Source: Bacteroidia bacterium
GTDB taxonomy: Bacteria; Bacteroidota; Bacteroidia; AKYH767-A; OLB10
Assembly: GCA_016788165.1 (NCBI GenBank)
Contig: JAEUTH010000038.1
Coordinates: 62,001 to 126,000 of the forward strand
DNA: 64,000 nucleotides
Reading direction: 5' to 3'
This document shows positions 41,801-51,416 of the stretch, in pieces. The notes beneath the pieces were generated by a model. The model was not told the DNA's origin, did no database searches, and worked only from the letters and a program-made list of their open reading frames with translations. Within the stretch, counting starts at the first letter, position 1, and every line of letters starts with the position of its first letter. The translations under genes and the position numbers were made by a program.

Positions 41801-44800
41801 CGGAGAGGTTATTAAATCAAAATCAATTTGAAAATCATTGTTTGCCAAGCCTGTAGTATTTGTAATTACTACGCCACCATTTTTAGCAGCAGCGCTACTG
41901 GTTAATTGCATTACACCGCCATTAATTGTAAAGTCGTTACCGGCATAAGTCATATTACCTGGTATTACCGGACTTGTAAAGTCGCTGCTAAATACGGTAC
42001 CTGCACCAATTACATTTGCAGTAATACTGCCATTTAAATTGTTACAAGATGTAATTTGTGTAGCCGACAAACTGCCCGATAAGCCCGGATAAATAGTTAC
42101 AATTTTGGTAGCATTGGCCGTACATAAGCCATCAACACCGGTTACTGAATAAACATAATTACCTTGTGTTGTGGGTGTAAATACCTGACTTGCCCCTGTT
42201 GGTGAACCCGTTACTCCACTGCCTGGCAACGGTGTAGCCGTCCATGTATAGGTATAACTGTTTAACGAGCCTACTTTAACAACATTAAATGTAACAGGAG
42301 TTCCTTCACAGGTTAAAGTATCGGATGTAATATAAATGCTGTCATAAGCAGAAACATTAGCTGTTGCTGCAACACGTGGGTTGCTTTCGCAACCATTTGT
42401 ATTTACTTCAACAACATAAAATGTGGTTGTAGCACCAATTGCATTTGTATAAGTATTGCTGGTACCGGTTTGTAGTAAAGTACCTCCGGTGAGTGCACTA
42501 TACCAATTAAAAATAGGCGTAGGCGCACCGGTAGTAGATGTAACTGAAACCGTTGGCACGCCATATCCACATTGTGTAGATGGTGCCGATGCCGTAGGTG
42601 CTGTTGGTAATGTATTTACTATCTGGTTAACCGTATCGCTAACATAAGGACAACCATTTGCTGTAATAGTACAAATATAGCCTGTGCTGATAGTTGGATT
42701 AACGGTTAGTGGACTGGTGGTACCAACCACATTACTTCCATCACTCCAAGAATATGCTGTAGCAGTTGGTGCTGTGCTTCCGTTTATTTCAATTACCGGA
42801 CGGCAATTGGTAAATCCGGTTGAGCCTCCGGCTGCTGCACTACAACCACCGGCTACTAAATTTGCCATATTGGTTTGCACCGGTGTAGTAAAGGTTTGCA
42901 GTGTAGTTCCACTTCCGCCTGTAGTTAACACATTACATGATTCAATTACCACATTATCTACTCCGTTCCACATAAATGGTGTTGTAAAGGTGTGTGTATT
43001 TAATCCAATTACCGGTGTAAATGTTGGTGCAAACCAAACATCGGTAAATGGTCCGATTTGATAAGTTGCCGTTAATGCAGTAGCTGTAGTATGACCTAAC
43101 CTTAAAGTAAAGTTACTTAATACCCCTGGTGTACTGCTGGTTAATACATAAAAACCAACACTATTCATTGCACCGGCTTGTAAACCGGCTGCCGATAATT
43201 CGGCAGCAGTAATCAAATATTGCGTACGCATTTCTAAGTTTAAAGTAGTACCCGTACGGTATAAGTTTCCGTTAGAGCCTCCAATTTTTGTTGCATTGTT
43301 GTTGGTTCCTAACACAACGGTTGCCGGTGCACCTAAAGATGCCGTTAGCACAACCGGCTGGCCTGCACACGATGGATTAGGAGTTGCCGTGGTTGCAACT
43401 GAAGCGTTTTGTTGAAATGCAACTGCAACACTTGCTGTATCAGCACAGAAAGGTGGTGCTGAGTTACTACCGGTACATGTGTAAACAATATTTGCCACTG
43501 ATGTTGATAAAACATAAACCGTATCAGCATTTGTATTGGCTGTATAAGGCGTACCTAAAGTATCCAAATACATATTGGTAACCGGTGACCATGTGTATGA
43601 GTCATAATTCCCATTAGGTGAGGTAATTGTAAGTGCAGTATAAGTATTATAACATGCATTTAAATTAGGCGTTACCGATAATGCTGGAGGTGGTGTAATG
43701 GTTGCAACAACCGGTGTTCGTGAGCTTTCGCAACCGGTACTAATGTTCCAATCGAAGAAATAGTAATATAAGTCGTTACGAGCGGTATTGGTGGGTGCAG
43801 CTGTTAGCGTACTGGTGTTAAGCGATACCACACCCGGGTAAACAAAAGGATATCCATAATTGCTAGGTCCGCCTGATGGCATAAACAATAATCCGGTAAT
43901 GCCCGTAAAACTACCCGGCCTTAATTTATAGTTCGTACCGGGCGCTATGGTAAAGTTTAGGTTTACGATTGCCGGTGTTAATGATGCAGCCGGGCTGCCT
44001 GTTACAGGTACTGTTGCCGAATGAATTATGGCTCCTGCACTATTTATAACATCAATTGTTACCGTACCTGATGCATTAGTGGCACTTACCGGATATATTT
44101 TTACGGTATTTAAAGTAAAGGTTGAATATGCATCAAACACAACTCCAAAATTGGTGGTACCTGCTCCTGATGTTGCAGTAGGAGAGGCCGATGCCAAACC
44201 TAAATTTACATTAGGGCCACCGGTACTTGCTGATGCATAAAACGTTGTGGTGTTTGATAAAACAGGTGTTATTAAGCAATTGCCTTGTGGTGCATTGCCG
44301 CCCAATGCAAAAGCATGAAAATAATTGATACTGGAAGGTGTTGTGCCCGATAATAATGTTGGTATGGTGAAAGTAACACTCTGAACCAACTTAGACTGAT
44401 TAGCTACGCTTATTGGTAACGTCATTTCAAATAAGTTTGGTTGTGCGCCACATTGTATTGCACCGGTTGGCGAAGTTCTGCCAACATTTGAAAACGCAGG
44501 CGCTGCGGCAGTAAACCAGTTTACCACGTTATTTCCCGAAATTGTTTGTGTGCTTGCATCAGTAAATGTAATTACTGCATCCACTGTAAATCCTGTTGTG
44601 GGTGTATTTGCTACTGATTCGTAAAGCACCTTTAAAACCCCATAACTTGCAGGTGTTGTTAATGTTATTGTGCCTGAATTGGCCATAGGTGATGTGTATC
44701 CGGTAGATGAATTGGCAATAGACATGGCATTGTTGCCGGTATAGCTTTGAAGCTGATAAGTTAAACCTGATGTTGTTGCACTGGCCATTAAATTATTGGT

Positions 44801-47800
44801 TGGCATAAAACAGGTTGGCAAAGCATTACCACTTGTGTATTTAAAGGTATTGTCAATAAAAGTGTATTGCGCACCATCCATACCTATAGTTGGATAGGTG
44901 GTACCTACTATGGCATTAACCCCAACTCCATCGGCCACCACATCATTATTGAAACTTGCCGGTGTAATTGCAATATTCGAGAATGGATTACTTAATGGCA
45001 CGCCACCCGTTGGGTTTGTAAACCAGTTAATGGTAGTTCCGGGCGAACCGGTAGCACATAATGTTACCGAGCCCGTGCCACAACGCGAGTCAGGTGTTGT
45101 ACTAACAATTTGTGGATTATCAACAACTACGGCTACCTCTGATGATGCAGCCGTATCGCCTCCATTGCTACAGGTAACAACACAAATGTAATAGGTGGTT
45201 GAAGTAAGCGTAGCTGTTGTATAATTGTAAGAGGTAGCACCCGTACCACCTGAAACATTGGTGTATGGACCACCGGCTGTTGCCGACTCCATCCATTGAA
45301 CCGTTATGCCCGGTATGCTAGAGGCACTTACTAAATTTAAAGTTTTAGTACCACTAACACAAACATTGCCCGCACTTGCTAATATAGCACTGCCTCCATC
45401 GGGTTTACCACTACAAACTAAACTAATAAAGTTACCTGCATCGGCACCAATATCGGTAGGCGTTAAACCGCTGCGAGTTTGATTGTCAATATCATTTGTT
45501 ACCGAAGCAATGTTAATACCAGTAGCCTCAACAATTGTTGCGCTGCCGGTATTAATATGTAAATCACCTGTAGTTGCATCTCCTGTTGCATTTATATAGT
45601 TGGGTTCGCTGTAATAACTGCTTACATCACCGGTTACCCAGTTTAATGAATATGCTGCAACATCGGCCGAACCATTAAATCCAAACACACCACCCACACT
45701 GTCAGCCTGATACACATTATTATTTAAAGTTAAGGTAGCAGTGCTGTTTAAATTTATTGCATAATGCTTACCACCCGTTGTAGCATTCGACCGGTTATTT
45801 ACGCAAATATTATTGCGCCAATCGTCAACGGCTGTGGCTGTACGTATTAATGCATAGGTGTTTGAAGTATTGGTACCAACACCACTTCCACCAATAAATA
45901 TGCTATTGTGATATATGTTTGATGTAGCTGCATTTTTTGTTATACCTCTAACCAAACATGGCGTAGTAATGCTTACACCTGCTTCGTTATATCCCAAACG
46001 AACCATATTGTTCTTAATAGTGATAAGTCCTGAGGCAATGTCCATACCCGATATGGCACCACCTGCCGCTGTTGGCGAAGCTATACTTAAGCTATGTATA
46101 TTATTTCGCTCAATTACATTAGTGCCAGTTGTTGGGCCAGCATAAAATAAACCTACATTGGTTACTCCTGCCGAAGTTGCGGGTTGTAATAAGTTTAAAC
46201 TATGTATGGTGTTATTGGCAATAGTGGCTGGTGTTGTTGTTGATGTATAAACAATACCGGATATGGCACTATTGGCCCCTCCTGCCGAGGCTTGTGTAAA
46301 GCTGTTTAGGTTTCTGATAGTATTATTAGAAACATTTGAAGCACCCACATTTATTGTAATACCGTTTAACGTGTTGCCTGATGTACCTGTACCACCAAAG
46401 TTATTATTCAGGTTTGCAATAAGGTTATTGCTTACGGTGGTGGTAACAGCCGAACCACTAACCCATACACCTAAAAAGTCAGCCGTATTTGTAGTTGTGG
46501 TTGCTCCTGATGTGCTTATATTAATACTATTTGCAAGCGTGGCACTTCCGATTGTATTACCATTAATAATGGCACTGCCACCACCCGAATAATTAATACC
46601 TGCAAAACTTGGTACAACTGTGGTGTTATTACCGCGCAGTTCAATACCACCTATCATATTATTACTAATATTTTGATTACCGGCCGAACTTGCTCTTATG
46701 GCCATAACCCCACCCAAATTAGCTGTAGTGGTAAATGTTATGCCATAGGGAACGGTATTAACCGTTGGATCACCAATAACGTTGGCTGTTGTGTTACCAA
46801 CATTGTTATTACCATTAAATATTCCTATACCAGAAAATGCATTGGTAGCAGTAGATGAGGTGGTAAAACTTATTTTATTTATGGTATTGCCTTGTATTTC
46901 AGTGGCTGTTCCTAAACCAACCGATATATCCAAACCCATAAACGTAATTGCCGATGTTGATGTAACTACATAATCGCCAGTAGCATTGGCATCATTACCA
47001 CCTATATAGTTGTTATTAATAGTGAACCCATTAGCGGCATTACTAATAGAACCGATATTGGGTGTTACCCAAATACCACGGTGCCCTACTGCCGCAGTAT
47101 GCGTTAATGCAGTAGTTTGGAATAAGCGATTGCTACTGATATTCCAAGCTGTATTACCAACATCTACTTTAATCCCCGTTGATGCTGAGCCAGCCAAAAA
47201 GTAATCATAAATATGATTATTTATTATGCTGCAATTGTCGTTATAAGTGTTGGTAGTAGTAGTGGTTCCTACTGCTGCAATACCAATTGCCGGAAACGTT
47301 GATGGAACCGTATTGGTACCATGTATCTTATTATACGATATGGTATTGTTATCATTTCCACCCAATGTGGTTGCATGCGCACTATTAATAAAAATAACAC
47401 CACCTGCCGTTGTAAGCGTTGGTGACGATACGGTATTTTGACCTTGTATATCGCAATAAGTAACCGTGTTGTTACTTGCATCATTTATAAATCTGATAGC
47501 AACACCTGCTGTACTAATGTTTATTATGCGCAACATACTGGCAGTGCCTACACCGCCCGGGCGGCCATCAATAGTTACATAATTACAACCATTTAAATCG
47601 AAACCTGCTGTTGAATTATTACAAGCAAAATCTAAGGGTGTAGTTACGGTTGCATCCGGTCTAATGGTTAGGGTATTGGTTGGATTTAAACAGCCAATAT
47701 TGTTACCAATAACAACCGGATAGCTTGATTCTGCGGCACCGTTATACGTTTGTTCTAACGATAATATTACTGGCCCGCTCATTCCATTTGTAACCAATGC

Positions 47801-50800
47801 AGTTATGGCCGAAGTAATATCAGGATAGTTGGTTGGGATTAAATAAGTACCACTTAAACCACCACCACATGAAAGCGTTGTAGCATTACCGGCTAACGGT
47901 GCCGAACTGGTAAAGTTATTGGCAACTACATGATAATAGTATGTTGTGGCACCAAATAAAGAACTTTGTGGTAAAGTATAAGTTGTACCGGTTGTGCCTG
48001 AAGTTGTAGAGCTAACCACACCTACTACTGTTGTAAACGGACCGCCAATATTTAACGAGCGATAAACAATAAAGCCCGATTCTCCAACTGAGTTATCATC
48101 CCAGGTTATATTAAAACTGGTTGTAGTTGCCGAATTAAAAGCAAAGTTTATAGGTGGTGCTAATGCTGCTGCAGCTATACCTTCCAACTCATCGGCACCA
48201 ATATCAGGGGCTGTGCCTGTACCGGTATATCCACCATTACCCTGGCGGGTTTCGTTGTCAAAGTCGTTAGTTATACCACTTATATTAGCAGCACCACTTT
48301 CAATGTTTGTAACAATAGATGGATCTATGTGTAAAAAGTTAGCAGCTGATCCGGTAGTGCTTAAAAATGTAGGGTTTTCCGTACCGGTATTTACATCGGC
48401 AGGTGTTACCCTTAATTTGTAAGCGGCAACATTTTGATCGCTATTGGTTCCATCATAAAATATCAAATTATTGGTACCAGGTGTACCGGCATACATCAGG
48501 TTATTATTTGAGGCGATAGCATGCGTACCTATAGCAGTTGATAACCTGCGATAAGCTGCTGTAAAACCTGTAGCACCATTGGGTGTTGATAGATTTACCA
48601 AAATATTATTTCGCAAGGTAAGTGTAGGCGTAGCTGATGCCGCAAGTGCACTGCTACCAAAAGCAGCACCACTACTGGTGGCATTCAGATGCACCGTATT
48701 ATACGAAACATGCATATTGGTACCTCCTGTAATATTTATACCATTAACCGGGTTAGCAGCATTTGCCACCGTAGCACGCAAATCGCCTATTATGTTATTA
48801 TAAACATTAACTACCGTACCGGCAGTAACAAAAATACCATTAACGCTTGAAGTGGCATTACTGCCCGACAAATTATAAATCTTATTATTATAAACACTTG
48901 TATTGCTTGCCCCGGTAACCGATAAACCACTAACAGCAGCACCAGCACTTGATGTTAAAGTATGTATGGTATGATTAAAAATATTTACAGCGGCCGATGT
49001 GTTCGAACAGGTTAACCCAACAACAGCACCACCTGTGCCGGTCGAGCTTAAATTATTTATGGTGTTTGATGAAATGGTTAAGGGGTTGGCATTGTTACCG
49101 CTTGCCCCAATACTTAAGCCTGTTATTGCTCCTTGTCCTGTAATATTGGTTATTGTATTATTAGAAACGGTGCCGTTGTTACCGCCCCAATAAAGATAAC
49201 TCATTACAGTGATGGCACTGGTACCACCTACCCAGTTGTTAAAAGTGTTACCAGTAACCGTTCGGCCATAAGCTATTGTAGCAAGACCATCGCTGTTACT
49301 AATACCATTTAAAGTTGTTGCACCGTTTACAGTTATATTAGAAAAATTGTTGTTTATATGACTAACACTTGCTGCGCCAATAGTTGACGAGCCCGAAGTC
49401 ATACAAGTTACGGTGCCCCCAATACCCGTTTTATTAAATGCCGTAACTATACTGTTATTCGAAATGGTTTGCGTTCCACCTACAGGTACTGTATAACTAT
49501 GAGCAATAAAAGTTACACTGCCTGTATTGCTTAATGTAAGATTGGTAAAGGTATTGCCATCAACGGTTTGGTGTAACGGTGTGCCCACTGCAGAAATTAA
49601 GGTTACTGCACCTGAAGCACCTGTGGCAGGAAATGTAATATTCTGTATGTTGTTATTACTAACCGAAGCTGTTGCTGTATTAGCTGCAGTTGAACGATTA
49701 ATTACCGTTAATGATTTGGTAGTAGTTCCGCTATAGGTGATACCATTTATGTTGTTCCCATTCACATTAACCACATTGCTTGCGGCTCCTGTTACTGCAA
49801 TACAAACAAAAGTACCGGTTGCTCCTGTACAGGTTACACCGCCTATTGTATTATTATTAATGTTAAGCGTACCAATGCCTGCCATGCCCGAACGAATGAC
49901 AGCATGATCAGAAGCTGAGGCCGAAGTGCTTGAAGATGTAAAATTAGTTATGGTATTACCATTTATGTTACAAAAGGTAGGTGCCGACTGAACCCAGATA
50001 GCAGTTAAAGCCGCTGTAGTTGCAGTACTCTTAGTTACACTTAGTGTATTGTTATTGATATTAATGGTATTACCATTAGCGCCACTCGAAGCCATTTCGC
50101 AATCAATTGTCCAATCTATTGCCGATGTAGATGCACCTCCTGTAATATTTATGGTATTGTTATTTACGTTAACACTTGCACCTGCTGAGGTGCCAAATAA
50201 AAATACACCTCTATTGGTAACGGGGTGGTTAACACCCGAACCATTGTTATTGTTTATAATGTTATATGAAATGTTTGCACCCCATTGATTGCTGTGATAC
50301 ACAGCAGCACATGCATTGGTTGCTCCCGTACCACCACCAAAGTTAATAATGGTGTTTCCGGTTGCTGCCGAATTGCCCCCAATATCATTATTCATATCGG
50401 CTAAAGTATAAGGCGAGGCATCGCCAAAACCCACCATCGAAATACCTGTATTTACATTTTGAATGGTATTACTGTAAAATTTATTGTTTGAACTTGCGCC
50501 ACTTACACTTGTTACAATGGTAACCGTAGTAGCAGCCGTAGGTGTACATGCAGCTAAGGCTATACCATTTGACCCGCTAAAAAACAAAGAACTGCTACCG
50601 GTTGTATTGTTTCGATTTAAGGTTATAACACAATTCATAATCGTGTTATTGTTGGCGCCATCTGTAGAACTGGCTTTAAACAAACCAACTGCATACTCCA
50701 TTTGCGTAGTTGGTGTAGTATTACCGGCCAGTTCGTTAAAGTTTATACCATCAATGGTAACATAGTCTGACCCATTTAAGCTCCACATACCATCAGGCGC

Positions 50801-51151
50801 AGCCGTATTGGCCAATGCCGTACCGGTGTAAGCAGTGATTACAGGATTTGCTCCTGCACCACTTTTCTGAAACACAATTTGATCGGTAACATTACCTGTG
50901 GCTGTTAAATTTAAGCGCGCTGTAAGTGCTTCGGTATGCCCTGCAGCAACGTTAAACACCACACCTCCCGCACCAACACCTTGGGCATTTAAGCTGTCAA
51001 CGGCCGATTTAATGGTTGGGTAGTTGCCTGATGGGATAGTTTGTGTGCCAGATATTTGGGCAAAAGCAACATTGCCTATAAAAAACAGTAGCAACGAAAA
51101 AATTAGCATGCAATTAGCAATACTACTACGATGGTAATAGTTAAATTTCAT
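35876..51151 (-). CDS. Giant modular surface protein with beta-helices, lectin-like domain, SprB repeats and T9SS tail (about 5091 residues)
   Basis: The start at 51151 (MKFNYYHRSS, signal ending NVAFAQ) is preferred; the frame stays open to 51370, but that part lies upstream of the likely promoter at 51242-51249. Residues 35-990 are right-handed beta-helix rungs (NTINITGGAS, NTITNITGQG). A fibronectin-III-like domain is at about 1000-1080 (SFNITWDDNSVGESGFIVYR). A second beta-helix is at about 1100-1900. Ig-like and beta-sandwich domains fill 1900-4200, including a legume-lectin-like module near 3057-3290 (NDFQIDFDLITSPGSNPAAD). About ten SprB-type units are at 4240-5000. The T9SS tail is VVYPNPTNGKVMVQF, ending EKLIVQ. 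At 15.3 kb without a break it is exceptionally long. Adhesion, gliding or prey/substrate contact is inferred. Confidence 0.92.
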   Translation of the reverse strand: MKFNYYHRSSIANCMLIFSLLLFFIGNVAFAQISGTQTIPSGNYPTIKSAVDSLNAQGVGAGGVVFNVAAGHTEALTARLNLTATGNVTDQIVFQKSGAGANPVITAYTGTALANTAAPDGMWSLNGSDYVTIDGINFNELAGNTTPTTQMEYAVGLFKASSTDGANNNTIMNCVITLNRNNTTGSSSLFFSGSNGIALAACTPTAATTVTIVTSVSGASSNNKFYSNTIQNVNTGISMVGFGDASPYTLADMNNDIGGNSAATGNTIINFGGGTGATNACAAVYHSNQWGANISYNIINNNNGSGVNHPVTNRGVFLFGTSAGASVNVNNNTINITGGASTSAIDWTIDCEMASSGANGNTININNNTLSVTKSTATTAALTAIWVQSAPTFCNINGNTITNFTSSSTSASASDHAVIRSGMAGIGTLNINNNTIGGVTCTGATGTFVCIAVTGAASNVVNVNGNNINGITYSGTTTKSLTVINRSTAANTATASVSNNNIQNITFPATGASGAVTLISAVGTPLHQTVDGNTFTNLTLSNTGSVTFIAHSYTVPVGGTQTISNNSIVTAFNKTGIGGTVTCMTSGSSTIGAASVSHINNNFSNITVNGATTLNGISNSDGLATIAYGRTVTGNTFNNWVGGTSAITVMSYLYWGGNNGTVSNNTITNITGQGAITGLSIGASGNNANPLTISSNTINNLSSTGTGGAVVGLTCSNTSAAVNIFNHTIHTLTSSAGAAVSGLSVTGASNTSVYNNKIYNLSGSNATSSVNGIFVTAGTVVNVYNNIIGDLRATVANAANPVNGINITGGTNMHVSYNTVHLNATSSGAAFGSSALAASATPTLTLRNNILVNLSTPNGATGFTAAYRRLSTAIGTHAIASNNNLMYAGTPGTNNLIFYDGTNSDQNVAAYKLRVTPADVNTGTENPTFLSTTGSAANFLHIDPSIVTNIESGAANISGITNDFDNETRQGNGGYTGTGTAPDIGADELEGIAAAALAPPINFAFNSATTTSFNITWDDNSVGESGFIVYRSLNIGGPFTTVVGVVSSTTSGTTGTTYTLPQSSLFGATTYYYHVVANNFTSSAPLAGNATTLSCGGGLSGTYLIPTNYPDITSAITALVTNGMSGPVILSLEQTYNGAAESSYPVVIGNNIGCLNPTNTLTIRPDATVTTPLDFACNNSTAGFDLNGCNYVTIDGRPGGVGTASMLRIINISTAGVAIRFINDASNNTVTYCDIQGQNTVSSPTLTTAGGVIFINSAHATTLGGNDNNTISYNKIHGTNTVPSTFPAIGIAAVGTTTTTNTYNDNCSIINNHIYDYFLAGSASTGIKVDVGNTAWNISSNRLFQTTALTHTAAVGHRGIWVTPNIGSISNAANGFTINNNYIGGNDANATGDYVVTSTSAITFMGLDISVGLGTATEIQGNTINKISFTTSSTATNAFSGIGIFNGNNNVGNTTANVIGDPTVNTVPYGITFTTTANLGGVMAIRASSAGNQNISNNMIGGIELRGNNTTVVPSFAGINYSGGGSAIINGNTIGSATLANSINISTSGATTTTNTADFLGVWVSGSAVTTTVSNNLIANLNNNFGGTGTSGNTLNGITINVGASNVSNNTIRNLNSFTQASAGGANSAISGIVYTSTTTPATIANNTIHSLNLLQPATSAGVTNVGLFYAGPTTGTNVIERNNIHSLSIASPTAAGGAISGMDIASGLITIKNNMVRLGYNEAGVSITTPCLVRGITKNAATSNIYHNSIFIGGSGVGTNTSNTYALIRTATAVDDWRNNICVNNRSNATTGGKHYAINLNSTATLTLNNNVYQADSVGGVFGFNGSADVAAYSLNWVTGDVSSYYSEPNYINATGDATTGDLHINTGSATIVEATGINIASVTNDIDNQTRSGLTPTDIGADAGNFISLVCSGKPDGGSAILASAGNVCVSGTKTLNLVSASSIPGITVQWMESATAGGPYTNVSGGTGATSYNYTTATLTSTTYYICVVTCSNGGDTAASSEVAVVVDNPQIVSTTPDSRCGTGSVTLCATGSPGTTINWFTNPTGGVPLSNPFSNIAITPASFNNDVVADGVGVNAIVGTTYPTIGMDGAQYTFIDNTFKYTSGNALPTCFMPTNNLMASATTSGLTYQLQSYTGNNAMSIANSSTGYTSPMANSGTITLTTPASYGVLKVLYESVANTPTTGFTVDAVITFTDASTQTISGNNVVNWFTAAAPAFSNVGRTSPTGAIQCGAQPNLFEMTLPISVANQSKLVQSVTFTIPTLLSGTTPSSINYFHAFALGGNAPQGNCLITPVLSNTTTFYASASTGGPNVNLGLASASPTATSGAGTTNFGVVFDAYSTFTLNTVKIYPVSATNASGTVTIDVINSAGAIIHSATVPVTGSPAASLTPAIVNLNFTIAPGTNYKLRPGSFTGITGLLFMPSGGPSNYGYPFVYPGVVSLNTSTLTAAPTNTARNDLYYYFFDWNISTGCESSRTPVVATITPPPALSVTPNLNACYNTYTALTITSPNGNYDSYTWSPVTNMYLDTLGTPYTANTNADTVYVLSTSVANIVYTCTGSNSAPPFCADTASVAVAFQQNASVATTATPNPSCAGQPVVLTASLGAPATVVLGTNNNATKIGGSNGNLYRTGTTLNLEMRTQYLITAAELSAAGLQAGAMNSVGFYVLTSSTPGVLSNFTLRLGHTTATALTATYQIGPFTDVWFAPTFTPVIGLNTHTFTTPFMWNGVDNVVIESCNVLTTGGSGTTLQTFTTPVQTNMANLVAGGCSAAAGGSTGFTNCRPVIEINGSTAPTATAYSWSDGSNVVGTTSPLTVNPTISTGYICTITANGCPYVSDTVNQIVNTLPTAPTASAPSTQCGYGVPTVSVTSTTGAPTPIFNWYSALTGGTLLQTGTSNTYTNAIGATTTFYVVEVNTNGCESNPRVAATANVSAYDSIYITSDTLTCEGTPVTFNVVKVGSLNSYTYTWTATPLPGSGVTGSPTGASQVFTPTTQGNYVYSVTGVDGLCTANATKIVTIYPGLSGSLSATQITSCNNLNGSITANVIGAGTVFSSDFTSPVIPGNMTYAGNDFTINGGVMQLTSSAAAKNGGVVITNTTGLANNDFQIDFDLITSPGSNPAADGFSYSYGPDVVELPTGTGSATVGTVVVPNTVNPENGSGTALKLAFDAYSNGANVEGIYLMYNTPVWNQTPASTGVIAHSTDVSWRATNLIGKTTHVTIKINGSGQVSLWLNNILIVNNQPLPAAYLSANKASWKHAFSSRTGALYQGTAIDNLTIQYNNFYEYSLNAGPWSTTNPIPASGVGVYTVDARYVAVPACSTNLGSVTINTPVFTTTTSASSVCAYGPVMPLLSVVPSFAGATYQWQISPANANAFVDISGATSATYTPLVSEITANTDFRCVILCSGTPIPGSPSVPVTITYDQPQVLTTLGGSRCGIGSVALNATASSGAGLSWYANATGGAPLGTGTTFNTPNISVTDTFYVAAGAGSSSENVASPNIGTSTFITATTGWGLRFTANSAATISSVTVRALSSSPGAASIQIKVSDLNDVVLYTGTLHNFTITNALADYVIPVNINVAPGNYKMGMTFTNITSMVRESGGVTFPYNAPSSAISITAGANGSAGAQTTSAYYWFYNWVISTGCSSTRTAVIATVTSAPTVTVSPNVIQCEGSSTVLTASSINDPNYTYTWNPGGFVGSTYLVTPAVTTTYTLTAVDSSGGANNGCQDIQTVTVTVTPNPVINSITATPGFVGQGDSSQLAVVATPFIQPTFASKYSLSSLTGLSYAPLSGGGITIINTDAQLTAGMGSVTQDDGGVLISIPFTFTYDGVAYNQITMSTNGWIAAGNFSTIDAVSSRAAGNLFTGTVPNQTMAAWFKDMGANFPLGTGSLRHGLTGADVYTFQWDNAVGSGFSDGSTNLISFQVSIYGPASIAPGRIEYLYGPQVNTLATAASIGIENSTGGTGNYINALTGTSNATTTSSAWPGVGNGYRFNPLPGSALTYSWLPSGALNNATINNPMAAPLTSTVYTVTVAESGTGCSATGTVSLQVAPKPKPFLNVGDTSLCSNIFEFYVRAADSAAYAGGWPLGTLFDWGIYGPGFPTTDSFIVVNSTAAVFVIVTLPPTLGNLTATTTTSTIDFGSVFTPVTYFVTDSVDCNGQSNGMVIGYIDSTFSGTPNYRWRWYASPSNTLLRDVTNAELVDTLSGLAPGDYYLVLTDHQGVAVPPYCTPDIFPVTVYEPAVLSATENIANHQNVLCNGQANGSVDIDINGGTQPYTYNWSNGSTVEDNSGLIIGTYTVTVTDLHGCSTSTSVTITEPLVLSVNCSVINNVSCFGGNNGVVNVASSGGTAPYSIVPTPSGLVAGTYTFVVTDANGCVDSCTATITEPALLEVTCSSTNSTCYEAHNATGSVSTTGGTLPYSYLWSNGSTTDNIMGLMPGTYTVTVTDANGCTALCSITVTQPAELIYKIIGSVNPTSSLPNSGSITTSTVGGTLPLSYMWNDGATTADRTGIPGGSYTATVTDANGCTSEITIELSYECGLTVVNQLVQQASCYQDNGIMTAIPSGGTSYTYQWLTTPVQTTATGTGLAYAFNSYCIITDVASGCTIIDTVVVPHSKGLKANFTVPTYAGGVHIRCYGGNDGSASVSVSGSSGPFTYLWSNGATTASLTGLSAGTYTVTITNGGCTLVSMVQLKQPALLTASATATPAGCGASNGTVTVNATGGKGAYTYSWDTSPVATTKTVTGLPAGTYTVTVGDANGCTATASATVSGLSGLTLTAVTTNANCYGGNNGSAIPTTSGGTAPYSYLWSNGATNKNQLALAAGTYTVTATASNGCTGTVSVTITQPTAMVAIPSASPAICNGSFTGTASVAVSGGTPPYTYSWNSAPIRTTATATGLKKGTYTCTITDSKGCLKFATAVVTEPPSIVLSISKTNVTIFGGNNGTATANVSGGVSPYAYLWSNGQTTQIASALVAGTYTVTVTDFNGCTKTKSINITQPVARLAFSQVTDVHSVVYPNPTNGKVMVQFDEAVLETVTVEIINVTGEQVYQTSLKVNTDSNLFELNLFTLSKGVYTIKYRTSHNQWHEKLIVQ
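36160..38430 (-). repeat. Coding array of SprB-type repeats in the larger giant gene
   Basis: About ten units ending in variants of GTYTVTVTDANGCT. The stretch 36160-37760 is colinear at protein level with 27560-29170 of the neighbouring gene, including the shared run FNSYCI-TD-GC-IIDTVVVPH. Confidence 0.85.
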
Positions 51152-51241
51152 CTTGAAGGGTTTTAAATTGTTCAAAGTAAATGATACAAATACCTTCTTA
51201 CGGTATTTGAAGGGGTTATATCTTGTAGTTAATGGGGATGC

Positions 51242-51249
51242 CAAAAGTA
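51242..51249 (-). promoter_or_regulatory. Candidate -7 box for the giant surface protein
   Basis: The reverse strand reads TACTTTTG (TAnnTTTG), with 90 nt between it and the preferred ATG at 51151. The 265-bp divergent region 51152-51416 is the only regulatory space shared with the two-component genes. Confidence 0.45.
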
Positions 51250-51416
51250 TATAAATGTATCTAACTTGAATTAAGTTTTTATCTACAACTTTCGATTTAA
51301 CATATCTAACGGTTAAATTGTTTCGGAATAGTTTAAAATCACAACTTTCATTCCTGTTAAAACTAAACATGCTAATTTTAAATTTAATTTGTCTTTAATT
51401 TTAAGGTTTATAAAAA

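Noticed and set aside
29434-50765. Many open frames on the forward strand across the two giant genes
   Set aside because: They are short, low-complexity mirror frames of Thr/Val/Gly/Asn-rich codons, without signals or domains; the reverse-strand frames are continuous and domain-rich.
51152-51370. Upstream start at 51370 for the giant surface protein
   Set aside because: It would put 73 basic, non-signal residues before a clear signal peptide, and the -7 box at 51242-51249 lies inside that stretch.
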